Notes: generated from the sequence alone by a model not told the origin. Shown: positions 35,692 to 44,252, numbered from the stretch's first letter. The stretch is DNA of 64,000 nucleotides from Erythrobacter rubeus (GCF_014705715.1 NZ_JACXLC010000001.1:726457-790456); one strand, 5' to 3'. Translations and numbers: made by a program.

Positions 35692-36735
35692 ATGGGCCGT
35701 AGACCAACCCGAGCCGCCGATCCCAAGCGAGGGACCAAACTCTCGCCCGATCCCACCCCGATCCGCGAAGCGCGCCGCGCCCGCGCAGAGCTCAGCTTCG
35801 AAGATCAGTCGCTGCTGGGGCCGCTTTTCGGACAGTTCGATGCCAATCTGGTCCAGGTCGAAAACCGGCTTTCGGTGATGATCCATGCGCGCGGGGACCA
35901 GATCGTGATCGAAGGGGCGCCAGACAATGTTGCCCGCGCCCGCGACACGCTCAACACGATGTATGATCGCCTCGCGCAGGGGCAGGATCTCGATGCAGGC
36001 GCGATCGAATCGCTGATCGCCATGTCGAACGAACCCACGCTTGAAGGGATTATCAGCGGCGAGAAGGAAAAGCCGCCGATCATGATCCGCACGCGGCGCA
36101 AGACAATCGTGCCGCGCAGCGCCACCCAGGTGACCTATATGCGCAGCCTCGCGCGCGACGATATCATCTTCGCGCTTGGCCCGGCTGGCACGGGCAAGAC
36201 CTACCTTGCCGTTGCCCAGGCGGTCAGTCAGCTGATCACCGGCAGCGTCCAGCGCCTCATCCTCTCCCGCCCCGCGGTGGAGGCGGGCGAAAAGCTCGGC
36301 TTCCTGCCCGGCGACATGAAGGACAAGGTCGATCCCTATCTGCGCCCACTTTACGACGCGCTCTACGACTGCATGCCGCCAGAGCAGGTCGAGCGGCGCA
36401 TCGAGAGCGGCGAGATCGAGATTGCGCCGATCGCCTTCATGCGCGGGCGCACGCTCGCCGATGCGTTCGTGATCCTCGATGAAGCGCAGAACACCACGCG
36501 CGAGCAGATGAAGATGTTCCTTACCCGCTTCGGCCAGAACAGCCGCATGGTGATCTGCGGCGACCCGCGCCAGGTCGATATTCCGGGCGGCGACTCCATG
36601 AGCGGCCTTGCCGATGCGGTCGGCAAACTGGAGGACGTCGAAGGCTTCGGCACAATCCGCTTCACCGCCGCCGACGTGGTGCGCCACCCGATCGTAGGGC
36701 GGATCGTGGAAGCCTACGAAGGAAAGGGCGAGTAA
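35692..36735 (+). CDS. phoH: PhoH-like ATPase
   Basis: A 347-residue P-loop ATPase of the PhoH/YbeZ family, linked to RNA metabolism and usually encoded next to the endoribonuclease ybeY. Walker A is GPAGTGKT near residue 163 and Walker B FVILDEAQN near residue 258; LGFLPGDMKDKVDPYLRPL is characteristic. AAAGGA six bases before ATG 35692 fixes the start; a longer frame upstream is non-homologous. Here it is separated from miaB by the exported family and from ybeY by about 5 kb. Confidence 0.94.
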   Translation: MGRRPTRAADPKRGTKLSPDPTPIREARRARAELSFEDQSLLGPLFGQFDANLVQVENRLSVMIHARGDQIVIEGAPDNVARARDTLNTMYDRLAQGQDLDAGAIESLIAMSNEPTLEGIISGEKEKPPIMIRTRRKTIVPRSATQVTYMRSLARDDIIFALGPAGTGKTYLAVAQAVSQLITGSVQRLILSRPAVEAGEKLGFLPGDMKDKVDPYLRPLYDALYDCMPPEQVERRIESGEIEIAPIAFMRGRTLADAFVILDEAQNTTREQMKMFLTRFGQNSRMVICGDPRQVDIPGGDSMSGLADAVGKLEDVEGFGTIRFTAADVVRHPIVGRIVEAYEGKGE

Positions 36736-36940
36736 GCGGGGACTTGAGCTGCCATCGCACAGGTTCGAACTGAAGCGATCGACTTTTTGGGGCCGTCAAA
36801 AGAGTGGTCAATCCTCTCTGCTGGATTGCCCAATGACGTGATTTCTGCGCACTAATCGGACGAATGGCAATGATCCAATCGATGTTAGACCGCAAATAGA
36901 AATAAATAAAAGCTGGTGCCGTTACAGGCCGGAGAAAATG

Positions 36941-37744
36941 ATGAAAGCTGTGCCGTTGCAAGTTATGTTTTTAGGTACGTGCCGAATGCACGATCCTGCC
37001 CATATCCTCCTTGAAAATGAAAACTATAATGTCCGCACCACACCGCACCGTTTGCATACTACGAGCCAGACGCTGCAGTTTATTCGACACATTCTAAACG
37101 GAAACATCTACAGTCCGGAAATGGCTCACCTCATTTCCGACTTTGCGAGCATTAAAATTTTCGAAGAGGATGTTACCCGTGAAGACGTTCTGGCCGATTT
37201 GGAGCCGTTGCGTCGCTTCTGGTCGGGTTGCCATGCTTTCGTGATCGAAATCAGCGCACTGCGTGAACACCATGCATTGTTGGACGGTGAGAAAATCATC
37301 GTGAATAACTTCTCGTCACGCGACCAGGAAAAGCACAAGGATCGCATTGCAGAAAACGCGCGGCGCGGTACTTCGTGGCCAGTCTTGCCGATCGATTTCG
37401 AGACATCGTCACCGTCTCGGGCCCATCGGCAAATGGCCGAAATTAAGAAAGCCCTCAACAGGCCGATCATCTGGGTCAGCCATCAACGACCACCATCCGA
37501 TGATCCGAAGTACGAAATCGTCAACAAGGTCCGCCTCCACCTCTCGGAGACTTTGCGTACAGGTGCGGAGGCCCTCAACGATCAATTCTTCGATCCATCC
37601 ACTGTTGCCAGTGAAATGGGACAGGAATTCTTCTTCGAAAAAGGCGGCAATGATCTGGACCATTTAACACCTGAAGCTGCTCATATCTTAGCTGGGCGCT
37701 ATGGCTCAATGCTGCAAAGTCTGGTCGGTAGGCAGGTGGCCTGA
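36941..37744 (+). CDS. SGNH-hydrolase-like protein of unknown function
   Basis: A 267-residue cytoplasmic protein. LGTCRMHDP near residue 10 lies where GDSL/SGNH enzymes have block I. VNNFSS and IIWVSHQRPP are plausible blocks III-IV. DLDHLTPEAAHILAGRY near the C terminus has the DxxH of block V. The fold assignment is inference; the usual catalytic Ser is replaced by Cys or Thr. Comparable proteins occur in polysaccharide or capsule loci. The gene and its upstream 200 bases are visibly AT-richer than the surroundings, suggesting acquisition. ATG 36941 has the better spacing from GGAG; 36938 is the alternative. Its 3' end overlaps the convergent S41 gene by 39 bases. Confidence 0.55.
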   Translation: MKAVPLQVMFLGTCRMHDPAHILLENENYNVRTTPHRLHTTSQTLQFIRHILNGNIYSPEMAHLISDFASIKIFEEDVTREDVLADLEPLRRFWSGCHAFVIEISALREHHALLDGEKIIVNNFSSRDQEKHKDRIAENARRGTSWPVLPIDFETSSPSRAHRQMAEIKKALNRPIIWVSHQRPPSDDPKYEIVNKVRLHLSETLRTGAEALNDQFFDPSTVASEMGQEFFFEKGGNDLDHLTPEAAHILAGRYGSMLQSLVGRQVA

Positions 37745-38719
37745 ACCGTTTGCCCCAATCGCCTGACGAGCAAGCTCCAACGCTGCGGCCAAGGCTTCGT
37801 CCGCTGCGACCTCCACGTCGGGTTTTACACCGACGTTTTGCCAGTTCGTACCGGTGATCGGGTTGATTGATCGCCCCTCCGGCAGATCGAGAGCAAAGTG
37901 TTCATGCACGCGGCGGTATTCGAACGGATGCGCGCCGCCGCCGGTAACCTCGCCGACGATGGTTGCCCTCTCGAGCGCCTGCAGATTGTAGGCCAAGGCC
38001 TCGGCTGCTGAGAATGTTTTGCCCGAGGTGAGGATATAGAGCGGCTTCGTACCCCCGAACTTGCGGCCGGGCACCCATGACGGCGAGGTATCCGCGCGGT
38101 GCTCGTTTCTCGGCCGATTGTAGATGCCGGTCAGCGGCTGCCCGCCCTCGTCGAGAAGATAACCGGTGATCAGGTTTGCGGTGTCTGCCCCACCGCCGTT
38201 CTTGCGCAAATCGATGATGAGCGCATCACCTTGCGCCACGACGGTCATCGCCGCCGCGATCACATCCGCTGCCATCGAAGGCGGCGGAAACACGCGCAGA
38301 TCGAGCAGCATGATATTGCCATCGAGCCGCTCGATCTTCTCGACGCCATGATTGAGGTGACGCCCGTACCATTTTTCCATCTCGGCTGCGGAAAACTCCG
38401 CGTCGCCTTCCTCGGCAGAAATGGGAGCCTCGCTGTAGGTGAGACCGAGGTGGCCATCGCTCGATTGCGCTCGCAGCCAGTCCGTGACAGCGCGAGCGAA
38501 CTCGCGGCGATCGGTTATATCGCTCCACTCATCGGCCGCCGCCTGGAGGCTTCGCGCCAGTTCGGCGCCCAACTCGGCATCCACATATCGCGTTTCAAGC
38601 AGGCTTGCGGAGTTGGCGATGATCTCTGCCCGATCCGTTTCGGTGAGCTCTTGCGCGAGTGCGGGTCCGCCGATGACGGCACCGCAGACCATCGCGAAGG
38701 CGATCACGATCGATTTCAT
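37706..38719 (-). CDS. S41 family peptidase (exported)
   Basis: A 337-residue exported protein with signal peptide MKSIVIAFAMVCGAVIGGPA. An N-terminal helical domain is followed by a peptidase S41 domain: LIIDLRKNGGGADTANLITG, then LTSGKTFSAAEALAYNLQAL, where the nucleophile Ser lies in the TFSAAE segment, and GVKPDVEV. No PDZ domain is visible. This resembles the interphotoreceptor-retinoid-binding/tricorn-like S41 proteins. It overlaps the MarR gene behind it by four bases, so MarR likely controls it. Substrate unknown. Confidence 0.88.
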   Translation of the reverse strand: MKSIVIAFAMVCGAVIGGPALAQELTETDRAEIIANSASLLETRYVDAELGAELARSLQAAADEWSDITDRREFARAVTDWLRAQSSDGHLGLTYSEAPISAEEGDAEFSAAEMEKWYGRHLNHGVEKIERLDGNIMLLDLRVFPPPSMAADVIAAAMTVVAQGDALIIDLRKNGGGADTANLITGYLLDEGGQPLTGIYNRPRNEHRADTSPSWVPGRKFGGTKPLYILTSGKTFSAAEALAYNLQALERATIVGEVTGGGAHPFEYRRVHEHFALDLPEGRSINPITGTNWQNVGVKPDVEVAADEALAAALELARQAIGANGSGHLPTDQTLQH

Positions 38720-39195
38720 TGTTTTCTCCCGGAAGCACGGTTTTCGGAAATGCGATCTGGAAAGCTCTTCCTTGCAAGCGCAGCAAGCGCTTCATCGAGG
38801 ATCGCGGATAAGGGGTGGGACAGTTCTTCATCGAGCTCATTGGCGGCGCGTCCGACCGCGTCCCAAAGCGGGCGCAAATCCCCCGCCATTTCGAGCGCAT
38901 GCGGGGTGAGCGTCACGATCCGCTCGCGCCGGTCCTTACCCGCGGCGAACTCGACCAGATCGAGCTTTTTCATTTCGCTCAAGGTTTGCGTCGCGGCGGG
39001 CTGGGTGGCCTGCAGATAGTTCGCAATTTCCGAAACCGACGATTCTTCACATTGCAGCAGAAGCTGGAAAACCGGGTAAAAGCGCGGGCGAAAATTGTGC
39101 CCCCCCTTCGCGTAAAGCGCAGCCAATTCGCCATCGAGCCTGGCTAGCAAAAGGCGCAGTTTAGTGCCGAGTCCCAACTGAGGATTGCTAATCAT
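38716..39195 (-). CDS. MarR family transcriptional regulator
   Basis: A 159-residue winged-helix regulator. The HTH (VSEIANYLQATQPAATQTLS, residues about 56-75) and the wing (DLVEFAAGKDRRERIVTLT) are typical of MarR. ATG 39195 sits on the edge of a dyad and lacks a clear Shine-Dalgarno, so it may be translated from a leaderless message; TTG 39216 would extend it by seven residues. It is cotranscribed with the S41 peptidase (ATGA overlap). Ligand unknown; autoregulation is likely given the dyad at its start. Confidence 0.85.
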   Translation of the reverse strand: MISNPQLGLGTKLRLLLARLDGELAALYAKGGHNFRPRFYPVFQLLLQCEESSVSEIANYLQATQPAATQTLSEMKKLDLVEFAAGKDRRERIVTLTPHALEMAGDLRPLWDAVGRAANELDEELSHPLSAILDEALAALARKSFPDRISENRASGRKQ

Positions 39196-39218
39196 ATAAG
39201 TGCTTATATATAGCAATC
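39183..39218. promoter_or_regulatory. Nested inverted repeats at the MarR start
   Basis: GATTGCTA at 39183-39190 and TAGCAATC at 39211-39218 are perfect 8-bp arms. Between them ATATAAG (39194-39200) and CTTATAT (39203-39209) form a second dyad with spacer TG. The inner dyad overlaps the MarR ATG at 39193-39195. MarR proteins bind AT-rich palindromes of this size, so this is a strong autoregulatory operator candidate. Confidence 0.6.
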
Positions 39219-39398
39219 TGGCGATGTAAAGCGCCGAGCGAGAATGAGCTGGTGTCCGAAAACTGCCTCAACTTAACGCGCGCCCACGACCTTAATGTCT
39301 AAGGGAAGCGATAGGGTACACTGCGGGGAGGCTGCAGCTTGATCGACGCTTTTGCAGGCGATCACCTGCGGCTGTGATGCAAATTTCCTATGCAATCG

Positions 39399-41363
39399 TC
39401 ATCGCGCCGCGCGCTTTACTGGTGCGGCTCGATCGGAGAATTCCAGCGTCCATTCATTGCCTTTGGGAGAAAGCGACCAGTGTTCCAGCGTCCCTCCTAT
39501 TTGCAAGGCAAGTTCGTTCACGATGTCCAGACCGCCTCCGGTCTTGAAATCTGCATTCGCGGAAAAAGCTGGCCCCCTGTCCGCTATCGTCAGGACAATC
39601 CGGTCGTTTTCCTTGGCGAGAAGCGACAGGTCGAAACTTTCGTCCGTATGCTTGAAAACATTCGACACGAGTTCTGCAACGAGCAGTCCGAGGGGTGATG
39701 CAGTCGCCTTGTCGAAATGAATGTCCGCGATTGACACGGTACCAACCCGGTTGTTTGCCTCGTACGTGCTCGCAATCCGGCCGATCAATTCGGGCAGCAT
39801 GTCCTTCGCGCTGATCGTCGCGCCGACGTCGGATTCCTCGTCGGTGTACAGATTGTTGTAAAGGGCTGCCATCGACAGGATGCGGTTTCTCACGCTCTTC
39901 ACCGCAGAAGCGCTTTCGCTCGATGCACTCTGCAACTGAAGGTTGAGCAATGAAAGGAGCAATTGCAGATTGTTCTTAACGCGGTGCTGCATGTCGAGGT
40001 TCAGCAAGCGCTGGCCGTCGAGCGAGCGTTGCAGAGCAGCGTTCAGAGCGCGTTTTTGACGATCGCTGCGAAAGAAAACCCACACAAGCAGCGCAAGCAA
40101 TCCCGCTAGAAGCAGGGCGCCAAAGATGAATTGCTGTTGCTGTGCGTTGCGCGACTGCAATGTTGCGGCCTCGCTTTCCAAGAGTTGCAGATTGAGTGTG
40201 TTGATCTCTTGGCGATAACGGAACGTGTCGAGCGCGCTGCCCGCTTTCGACGCGATCCCATCCAAGGTCTCATCTAATGCTATTCGAGTGCGGAAGTTTT
40301 CTAGCGCATCGCTCAGCCGTCCTTCGCTGATTGCGATATCCGAAGCGAGGCGGCTTGCTTCCAAACGTCTTCTTACGATCGAAGGCGCCGGATCGCTGCC
40401 CGAGGAGACCGCGGCTTCGGCCTGATCCAGACTCGAAAGGAGCTGTGTAAGATAGCCTTTCGCTTGATTGATGTTCCTCGCTGACATGGCCGCCGATCCA
40501 AGGACGGTGAGCGCATCGACCTGCGGAAGCAGAAGATCCGAATCTCGCGCGACCGACAGACACCTTTGTGCAGCGCTGCGCGCTTCGCCAGTCCGGCCTC
40601 TCGCGAGGGCAAGCTGAGCTTCCTCGCAGTGGAGCGTGCCGGTAAGTTCGGCGCTTTCGTCGAGATCGAGAAAGCCCCTTATTTCTTCGAGCAGGGATTC
40701 CGCATCATCCAGTCGGCCGACCCTGCGATACGCCTTCGCCAGAGGGAGGAACCCGCCCGCGCGATCGGTCGGCCTTTCGTCGGCCAACAAAACCGGGCGC
40801 GCTTCTTCGAGTAACTCGATCGCATCGTCAGGCCGGCCATATTCAAGCAGCAGAGACCCGAAATTCGTCAGAGTGTGATCGTGAGCGACAGCGTCCTGAT
40901 CGGCCTGCTTGGATAACTCGACAGCATTTCCATAAGCCTCGACCGCAGCAGCCAGTTCGCCCCGCGCCTGTTCCATCGCCCCGATATTGGTCCAGCCTCG
41001 CGATGCTGAAACGAAATCGTTTTGCGCCATGGCCATGTCCAAAGCTTGATGTGCGTAGACAAGCGCTTCGTCCATGCGCCCCTGCATGGCGAAACTCACG
41101 CCGATAATGTTGAGCGCACGTCTGCGGTTATCGGGCGATAAAGGGGGATTTGCATCGAGATAGGCTAGGGCCTTGGCGCGGCCGGATGCCGGGTCGGCAT
41201 TGATCGCGTCCCACATTTCATCTTGATCGAAGGTATCGCCAGACATTGATTGTACAGGCGGTGCCTGCGCTTGCCTCGCCTGCGCCGCGGGGGCCGATAG
41301 AACACCTGCGAGCGCTCCCAAGGTCAGGAGCGCGATTGCAATCCTTTGCTTGACGGCTGCCAT
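39399..41363 (-). CDS. TPR-containing sensor histidine kinase (HisKA_2 type)
   Basis: A 654-residue sensor. A signal peptide (IALLTLGALAGVLSA) is followed by a long periplasmic alpha-helical region with several TPR-like repeats (ALNIIGVSFAMQGRMDEAL, then GWTNIGAMEQARGELAAAV and others) to about residue 400. One membrane helix (FIFGALLLAGLLALLVWVFF, near residues 411-430) leads to a cytoplasmic kinase. The phospho-acceptor is in MQHRVKNNLQLLLSLL, a HisKA_2 H-box. The HATPase has AELVSNVFKHTDES, IADRGPAFSAN and TGGGLDIVNEL. No response regulator is next to it. Such kinases often feed stress-response circuits in Alphaproteobacteria. Confidence 0.9.
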   Translation of the reverse strand: MAAVKQRIAIALLTLGALAGVLSAPAAQARQAQAPPVQSMSGDTFDQDEMWDAINADPASGRAKALAYLDANPPLSPDNRRRALNIIGVSFAMQGRMDEALVYAHQALDMAMAQNDFVSASRGWTNIGAMEQARGELAAAVEAYGNAVELSKQADQDAVAHDHTLTNFGSLLLEYGRPDDAIELLEEARPVLLADERPTDRAGGFLPLAKAYRRVGRLDDAESLLEEIRGFLDLDESAELTGTLHCEEAQLALARGRTGEARSAAQRCLSVARDSDLLLPQVDALTVLGSAAMSARNINQAKGYLTQLLSSLDQAEAAVSSGSDPAPSIVRRRLEASRLASDIAISEGRLSDALENFRTRIALDETLDGIASKAGSALDTFRYRQEINTLNLQLLESEAATLQSRNAQQQQFIFGALLLAGLLALLVWVFFRSDRQKRALNAALQRSLDGQRLLNLDMQHRVKNNLQLLLSLLNLQLQSASSESASAVKSVRNRILSMAALYNNLYTDEESDVGATISAKDMLPELIGRIASTYEANNRVGTVSIADIHFDKATASPLGLLVAELVSNVFKHTDESFDLSLLAKENDRIVLTIADRGPAFSANADFKTGGGLDIVNELALQIGGTLEHWSLSPKGNEWTLEFSDRAAPVKRAAR

Positions 41364-41831
41364 CGAGATACCCCCCTTTGCTGATCAACGAACATCCTGC
41401 CCGGCCAGTAGTGGCAGGCGCACTGGCAGCAGTGCATTGTTGTTTTTGGGACCCGGGGCGTGCGCAGCGCTATATCTCCTAACGCCGCGCATCGACGATT
41501 CGTTCCTGACGGTCGCTTCGGCACTATCAATGGGGTCCCCTCGAGTTCAGCCTGAGAAGGGATGACCGAAAGAGCCGATCGATGGCTTGCAAGCTTTTCT
41601 CAAGAGACGAAGGCATTCGACCGACTGGCTCAGCATGGACCCTTGCAGGCACACCTCGCTTCGCTTTCCTACTGCGCGGTTTTCACGCTATGCGCTGGCG
41701 CATGATCCGCTCGATTTCTTCTTTCAGTAATTTCGAATGCACCTTGGCGAACACAGGCAGCTTTTTCGTCCCAGGACCGTGTAACACGCGGTCCATGTCT
41801 CGCCCAAGTCACTGGAAAAGCGGAGGTTCGC
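41364..41831. other. Intergenic stretch between the histidine kinase and ybeY
   Basis: These 468 bases hold no gene with recognisable family features. The left end carries the kinase promoter and start region. The right end holds GGAGG at 41822-41826 for ybeY. A short minus-strand frame at 41683-41796 (listed separately) is the only peptide-like content I find. No tRNA, clear terminator with a T-run, or insertion-sequence end is visible. Confidence 0.5.
41683..41796 (-). CDS. Possible small protein antisense to the ybeY leader
   Basis: A 37-codon frame from ATG 41796 to TGA 41683 reads MDRVLHGPGTKKLPVFAKVH and continues with an amphipathic Lys/Glu/Arg-rich helix ending IMRQRIA. Its composition (Lys, Glu, Ile in helix-like periodicity) looks more protein-like than most shadows here. 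There is no obvious Shine-Dalgarno. It may be a true small protein, a remnant of a lost gene, or chance. Confidence 0.25.
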   Translation of the reverse strand: MDRVLHGPGTKKLPVFAKVHSKLLKEEIERIMRQRIA

Positions 41832-42317
41832 TTGCAGCTTGATATGGACGTCGAAGGCTGGCCGGAGGGCGGCTGGGAGGCTTTGGCCGGTCAGGCGGCA
41901 AAGGCCGCTGCATCGCTTGAAAGCGTGCTCGGCAAGCCGCGGCTTGTGGTGAGCGTGCTGTTCACGTCCGACGAGGAGGTGCACGCGCTCAACCGCGAAT
42001 GGCGCGACCGGGATAAGCCGACCAATGTGTTGAGCTTTCCGATGCTGGATAGGGGTGAACTGGCCCGGCTGGGCACCGATGGTCCGCCGGTCATGCTTGG
42101 CGACATCGCCCTCGCGCATGAGACCTGCGCGCGCGAAGCCGACGAGAAGGGCGTATCGCTGAATGACCACGCGGCGCACCTGATCGTTCACGGCCTGCTC
42201 CATCTTGCCGGTCACGATCACGTCCATTCCGATGAAGAGGCCGAGGCGATGGAGGATCTCGAAACGCAGATACTTGCAAAAATGGGCATCCCGGACCCAT
42301 ATGGGGATCGCAATTGA
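41832..42317 (+). CDS. ybeY: Endoribonuclease YbeY (16S rRNA maturation factor)
   Basis: A 161-residue metal-dependent RNase that matures the 16S rRNA 3' end and takes part in ribosome quality control. The zinc motif HGLLHLAGHDH is at residues 119-129. TNVLSFPM and LGDIALAHE are conserved. TTG 41832 is taken as start because GGAGG lies five bases upstream; the nearest ATG at 41844 is too far from it. It is followed 21 bases later by corC. The kinase and peptidase genes separate it from phoH. Confidence 0.95.
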   Translation: MQLDMDVEGWPEGGWEALAGQAAKAAASLESVLGKPRLVVSVLFTSDEEVHALNREWRDRDKPTNVLSFPMLDRGELARLGTDGPPVMLGDIALAHETCAREADEKGVSLNDHAAHLIVHGLLHLAGHDHVHSDEEAEAMEDLETQILAKMGIPDPYGDRN

Positions 42318-42338
42318 ACGGAGTGCGTTGAGAGGGCC

Positions 42339-43271
42339 ATGCCCGATTCCCAATCCCCCGCCGGAGACGCGGAGAGTAGCAGCGGGCTGTGGCTCGCTCT
42401 CAAGAAGATCGTTGGTGCCGGTGAAAGCGAGCGCAGCCTTCGCGCGCAGCTTGAAGAGGCTATCGACGAGCACGAAGACGAAAACGACGGTGAGACTTCG
42501 GACGAAACGGGCGCTGGCAATGGCGACCTGTCACCGGTCGAGCGCCAGATGCTGCGCAACCTCCTGCACTTCAGCGAGCATGATGCAGACGATGTTGCAG
42601 TGCCGCGCGGCGAGATCGTCGGCGTCGATGCGTCGATCAGCTGGGAAGAGCTGGTGGAGGCTTTCAGCGAAAACGGTCACTCGCGCCTGCCGGTCTACCG
42701 CGACAAGCTCGATGATGTGGTCGGGATGATCCACATCAAGGACGTGTTTCCGTACCTCGCGAACGGCAAGAAGCCGCCGCGCGACTGGACTGTGCTGATG
42801 CGTCAGCCGCTCTACGTACCGCAATCGCGCGGCGCGCTGGACGTGCTGGCAGACATGCGGGCGCGGCGCGTGCACCTCGCCATCGTCCTCGACGAGTTCT
42901 CCGGCACAGACGGCATCATAACGATCGAAGACCTGGTCGAGGAAATCGTCGGCGAGATAGAGGACGAGCACGACGAGACCCCTGAAGCGCTGATCGTGCC
43001 AATCGGTGAGGGGATGTGGGATTGCGACGCCCGTGCAGAGCTGGACGACGTCGCCGAAACGGTTGACCCGCGCCTGTCCGAGGTTGAGGAATCGGTCGAT
43101 ACGCTGGGCGGCCTCGCTTTCGTCCTTGCCGAGCAGGTTCCGCCGGTGGGGGCTGTCGTGGAACATCCGAGCGGTTGGCGGATTGAAGTGACAGCCGCGG
43201 ATGAAACGCACGTCAAGCGCCTGCGTCTCCACGCTCCAACCCCCGCCGAAGATGCGAACGAATTGCAATAA
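42339..43271 (+). CDS. CorC/HlyC family CBS-domain protein
   Basis: A 310-residue protein with an acidic N terminus (DEHEDENDGETSDETGAGNG), a tandem CBS pair (VAVPRGEIVGVDASISWEEL to GTDGIITIEDLVEEIVGEI, about residues 85-210) and the CorC_HlyC domain at the C terminus. It lacks the membrane domain of full-length CorB proteins, so it is the soluble form. It is the usual partner of ybeY and is implicated in Mg2+/Co2+ efflux, or 'hemolysin C' annotation. No lnt gene follows, unlike the common order. Confidence 0.9.
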   Translation: MPDSQSPAGDAESSSGLWLALKKIVGAGESERSLRAQLEEAIDEHEDENDGETSDETGAGNGDLSPVERQMLRNLLHFSEHDADDVAVPRGEIVGVDASISWEELVEAFSENGHSRLPVYRDKLDDVVGMIHIKDVFPYLANGKKPPRDWTVLMRQPLYVPQSRGALDVLADMRARRVHLAIVLDEFSGTDGIITIEDLVEEIVGEIEDEHDETPEALIVPIGEGMWDCDARAELDDVAETVDPRLSEVEESVDTLGGLAFVLAEQVPPVGAVVEHPSGWRIEVTAADETHVKRLRLHAPTPAEDANELQ

Positions 43272-43339
43272 ACGCACGCACTCGAATTAATTTTCGATTT
43301 TCCTTCGGTTTTTTGCATCCAGATGCCTGTCGGCGCGTA

Positions 43340-43358
43340 TCTCCTGTAAATTAGGAGA
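43340..43358 (+). promoter_or_regulatory. Dyad sequestering the LysR ribosome-binding site
   Basis: TCTCCT (43340-43345) and AGGAGA (43353-43358) are separated by seven bases. The right arm is the Shine-Dalgarno for ATG 43366. In RNA the two arms could pair and hide it, or in DNA it may be an operator. Its role is inferred from position. Confidence 0.4.
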
Positions 43359-43365
43359 ATTCTGA

Positions 43366-44250
43366 ATGCCGTCACGCCGTTTGCCCCCACTTCGCGCACT
43401 GGAAGCGTTCATGCGCACGGTCCGTCTTGGATCGGCGCGTGCGGCTGCCGAAGAGATTGGATTGAGCCCTTCGGCGCTGTCGCGGCGCATCACCAATCTG
43501 GAAGAATTCGTCGGCAAGAAGCTGTTCACGCGCGCGCGGCAATCGATGCAGCTTACCGATGAAGGGCAGGCGTTCTACGAAGCGGTTAATCCCCATCTTG
43601 AATCGCTCGCCCGCGCGGTCGAAAGCCAATCGGACAACATTTCGCTGCTGCGGCTGCGGTTGGGCGTGCTTCCGCTGTTCGGGAGCCAGCGTCTGTTCCC
43701 GCGGCTAGGCGAGCTGCGCAAACGCCATCCGCTGCTGCACATCGATATCGACACCGGCCCGCATCTGGAAGACCGAGTAGGCGACACGCTCGATGCAGCG
43801 ATCATCCTCTCTCGCGGTCCGGCGTCGGGGCTCCACGCGGTACGGCTCGACCACAACCTCGTCCATGCGATTTGCAGCAAGGAAATCGCCCGCGCGGTTG
43901 GCGACGAAGTTAGCGCCGAAAGCCTCGCCAAGCAAACCTTCCTGATCCACAACGAATTGCCGGAAAGTTTCGAGGCGTGGAAGAAGGCTCACGGGATCAG
44001 CGACCTCGAACCGGCAGCGATCGATCACTACGATTCCGGCCAGCTGATGCTCGAAGCCGCGGCGCAGGGGCTGGGTATCGCGATCATGCACGACGACCAT
44101 ATGCGAAGAGCCGCGGACAACCGTCTTACCGACCTTTCATCGAATGCGGTCGAGAGCCCGTACAGCTACTGGTTCGTTTGCAAGCCCACGGCATTGGAAG
44201 CGCGGCCAGTGCGGCTATTTCACGATTGGTTGGTGCGCGCTGGGCTCTAG
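43366..44250 (+). CDS. LysR family transcriptional regulator (GcvA-like)
   Basis: A 294-residue LysR regulator. The N terminus MPSRRLPPLRALEAFMRTVR and the HTH (GSARAAAEEIGLSPSALSRR) fit the GcvA/AmpR branch. A periplasmic-binding-protein-like effector domain follows (LGVLPLFGSQRLFPRLGEL). Ligand and targets are unknown. It reads in the direction of corC and converges with the acyltransferase, whose stop is three bases away. No divergent target gene is adjacent, unlike most LysR genes. Confidence 0.9.
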   Translation: MPSRRLPPLRALEAFMRTVRLGSARAAAEEIGLSPSALSRRITNLEEFVGKKLFTRARQSMQLTDEGQAFYEAVNPHLESLARAVESQSDNISLLRLRLGVLPLFGSQRLFPRLGELRKRHPLLHIDIDTGPHLEDRVGDTLDAAIILSRGPASGLHAVRLDHNLVHAICSKEIARAVGDEVSAESLAKQTFLIHNELPESFEAWKKAHGISDLEPAAIDHYDSGQLMLEAAAQGLGIAIMHDDHMRRAADNRLTDLSSNAVESPYSYWFVCKPTALEARPVRLFHDWLVRAGL

Positions 44251-44252
44251 CC

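Noticed and set aside
36758..36785. A tRNA T-loop-like string (GGTTCGAACT) after phoH
   Set aside because: The flanking bases do not form a T stem of five pairs and no acceptor stem or anticodon arm is found around it.
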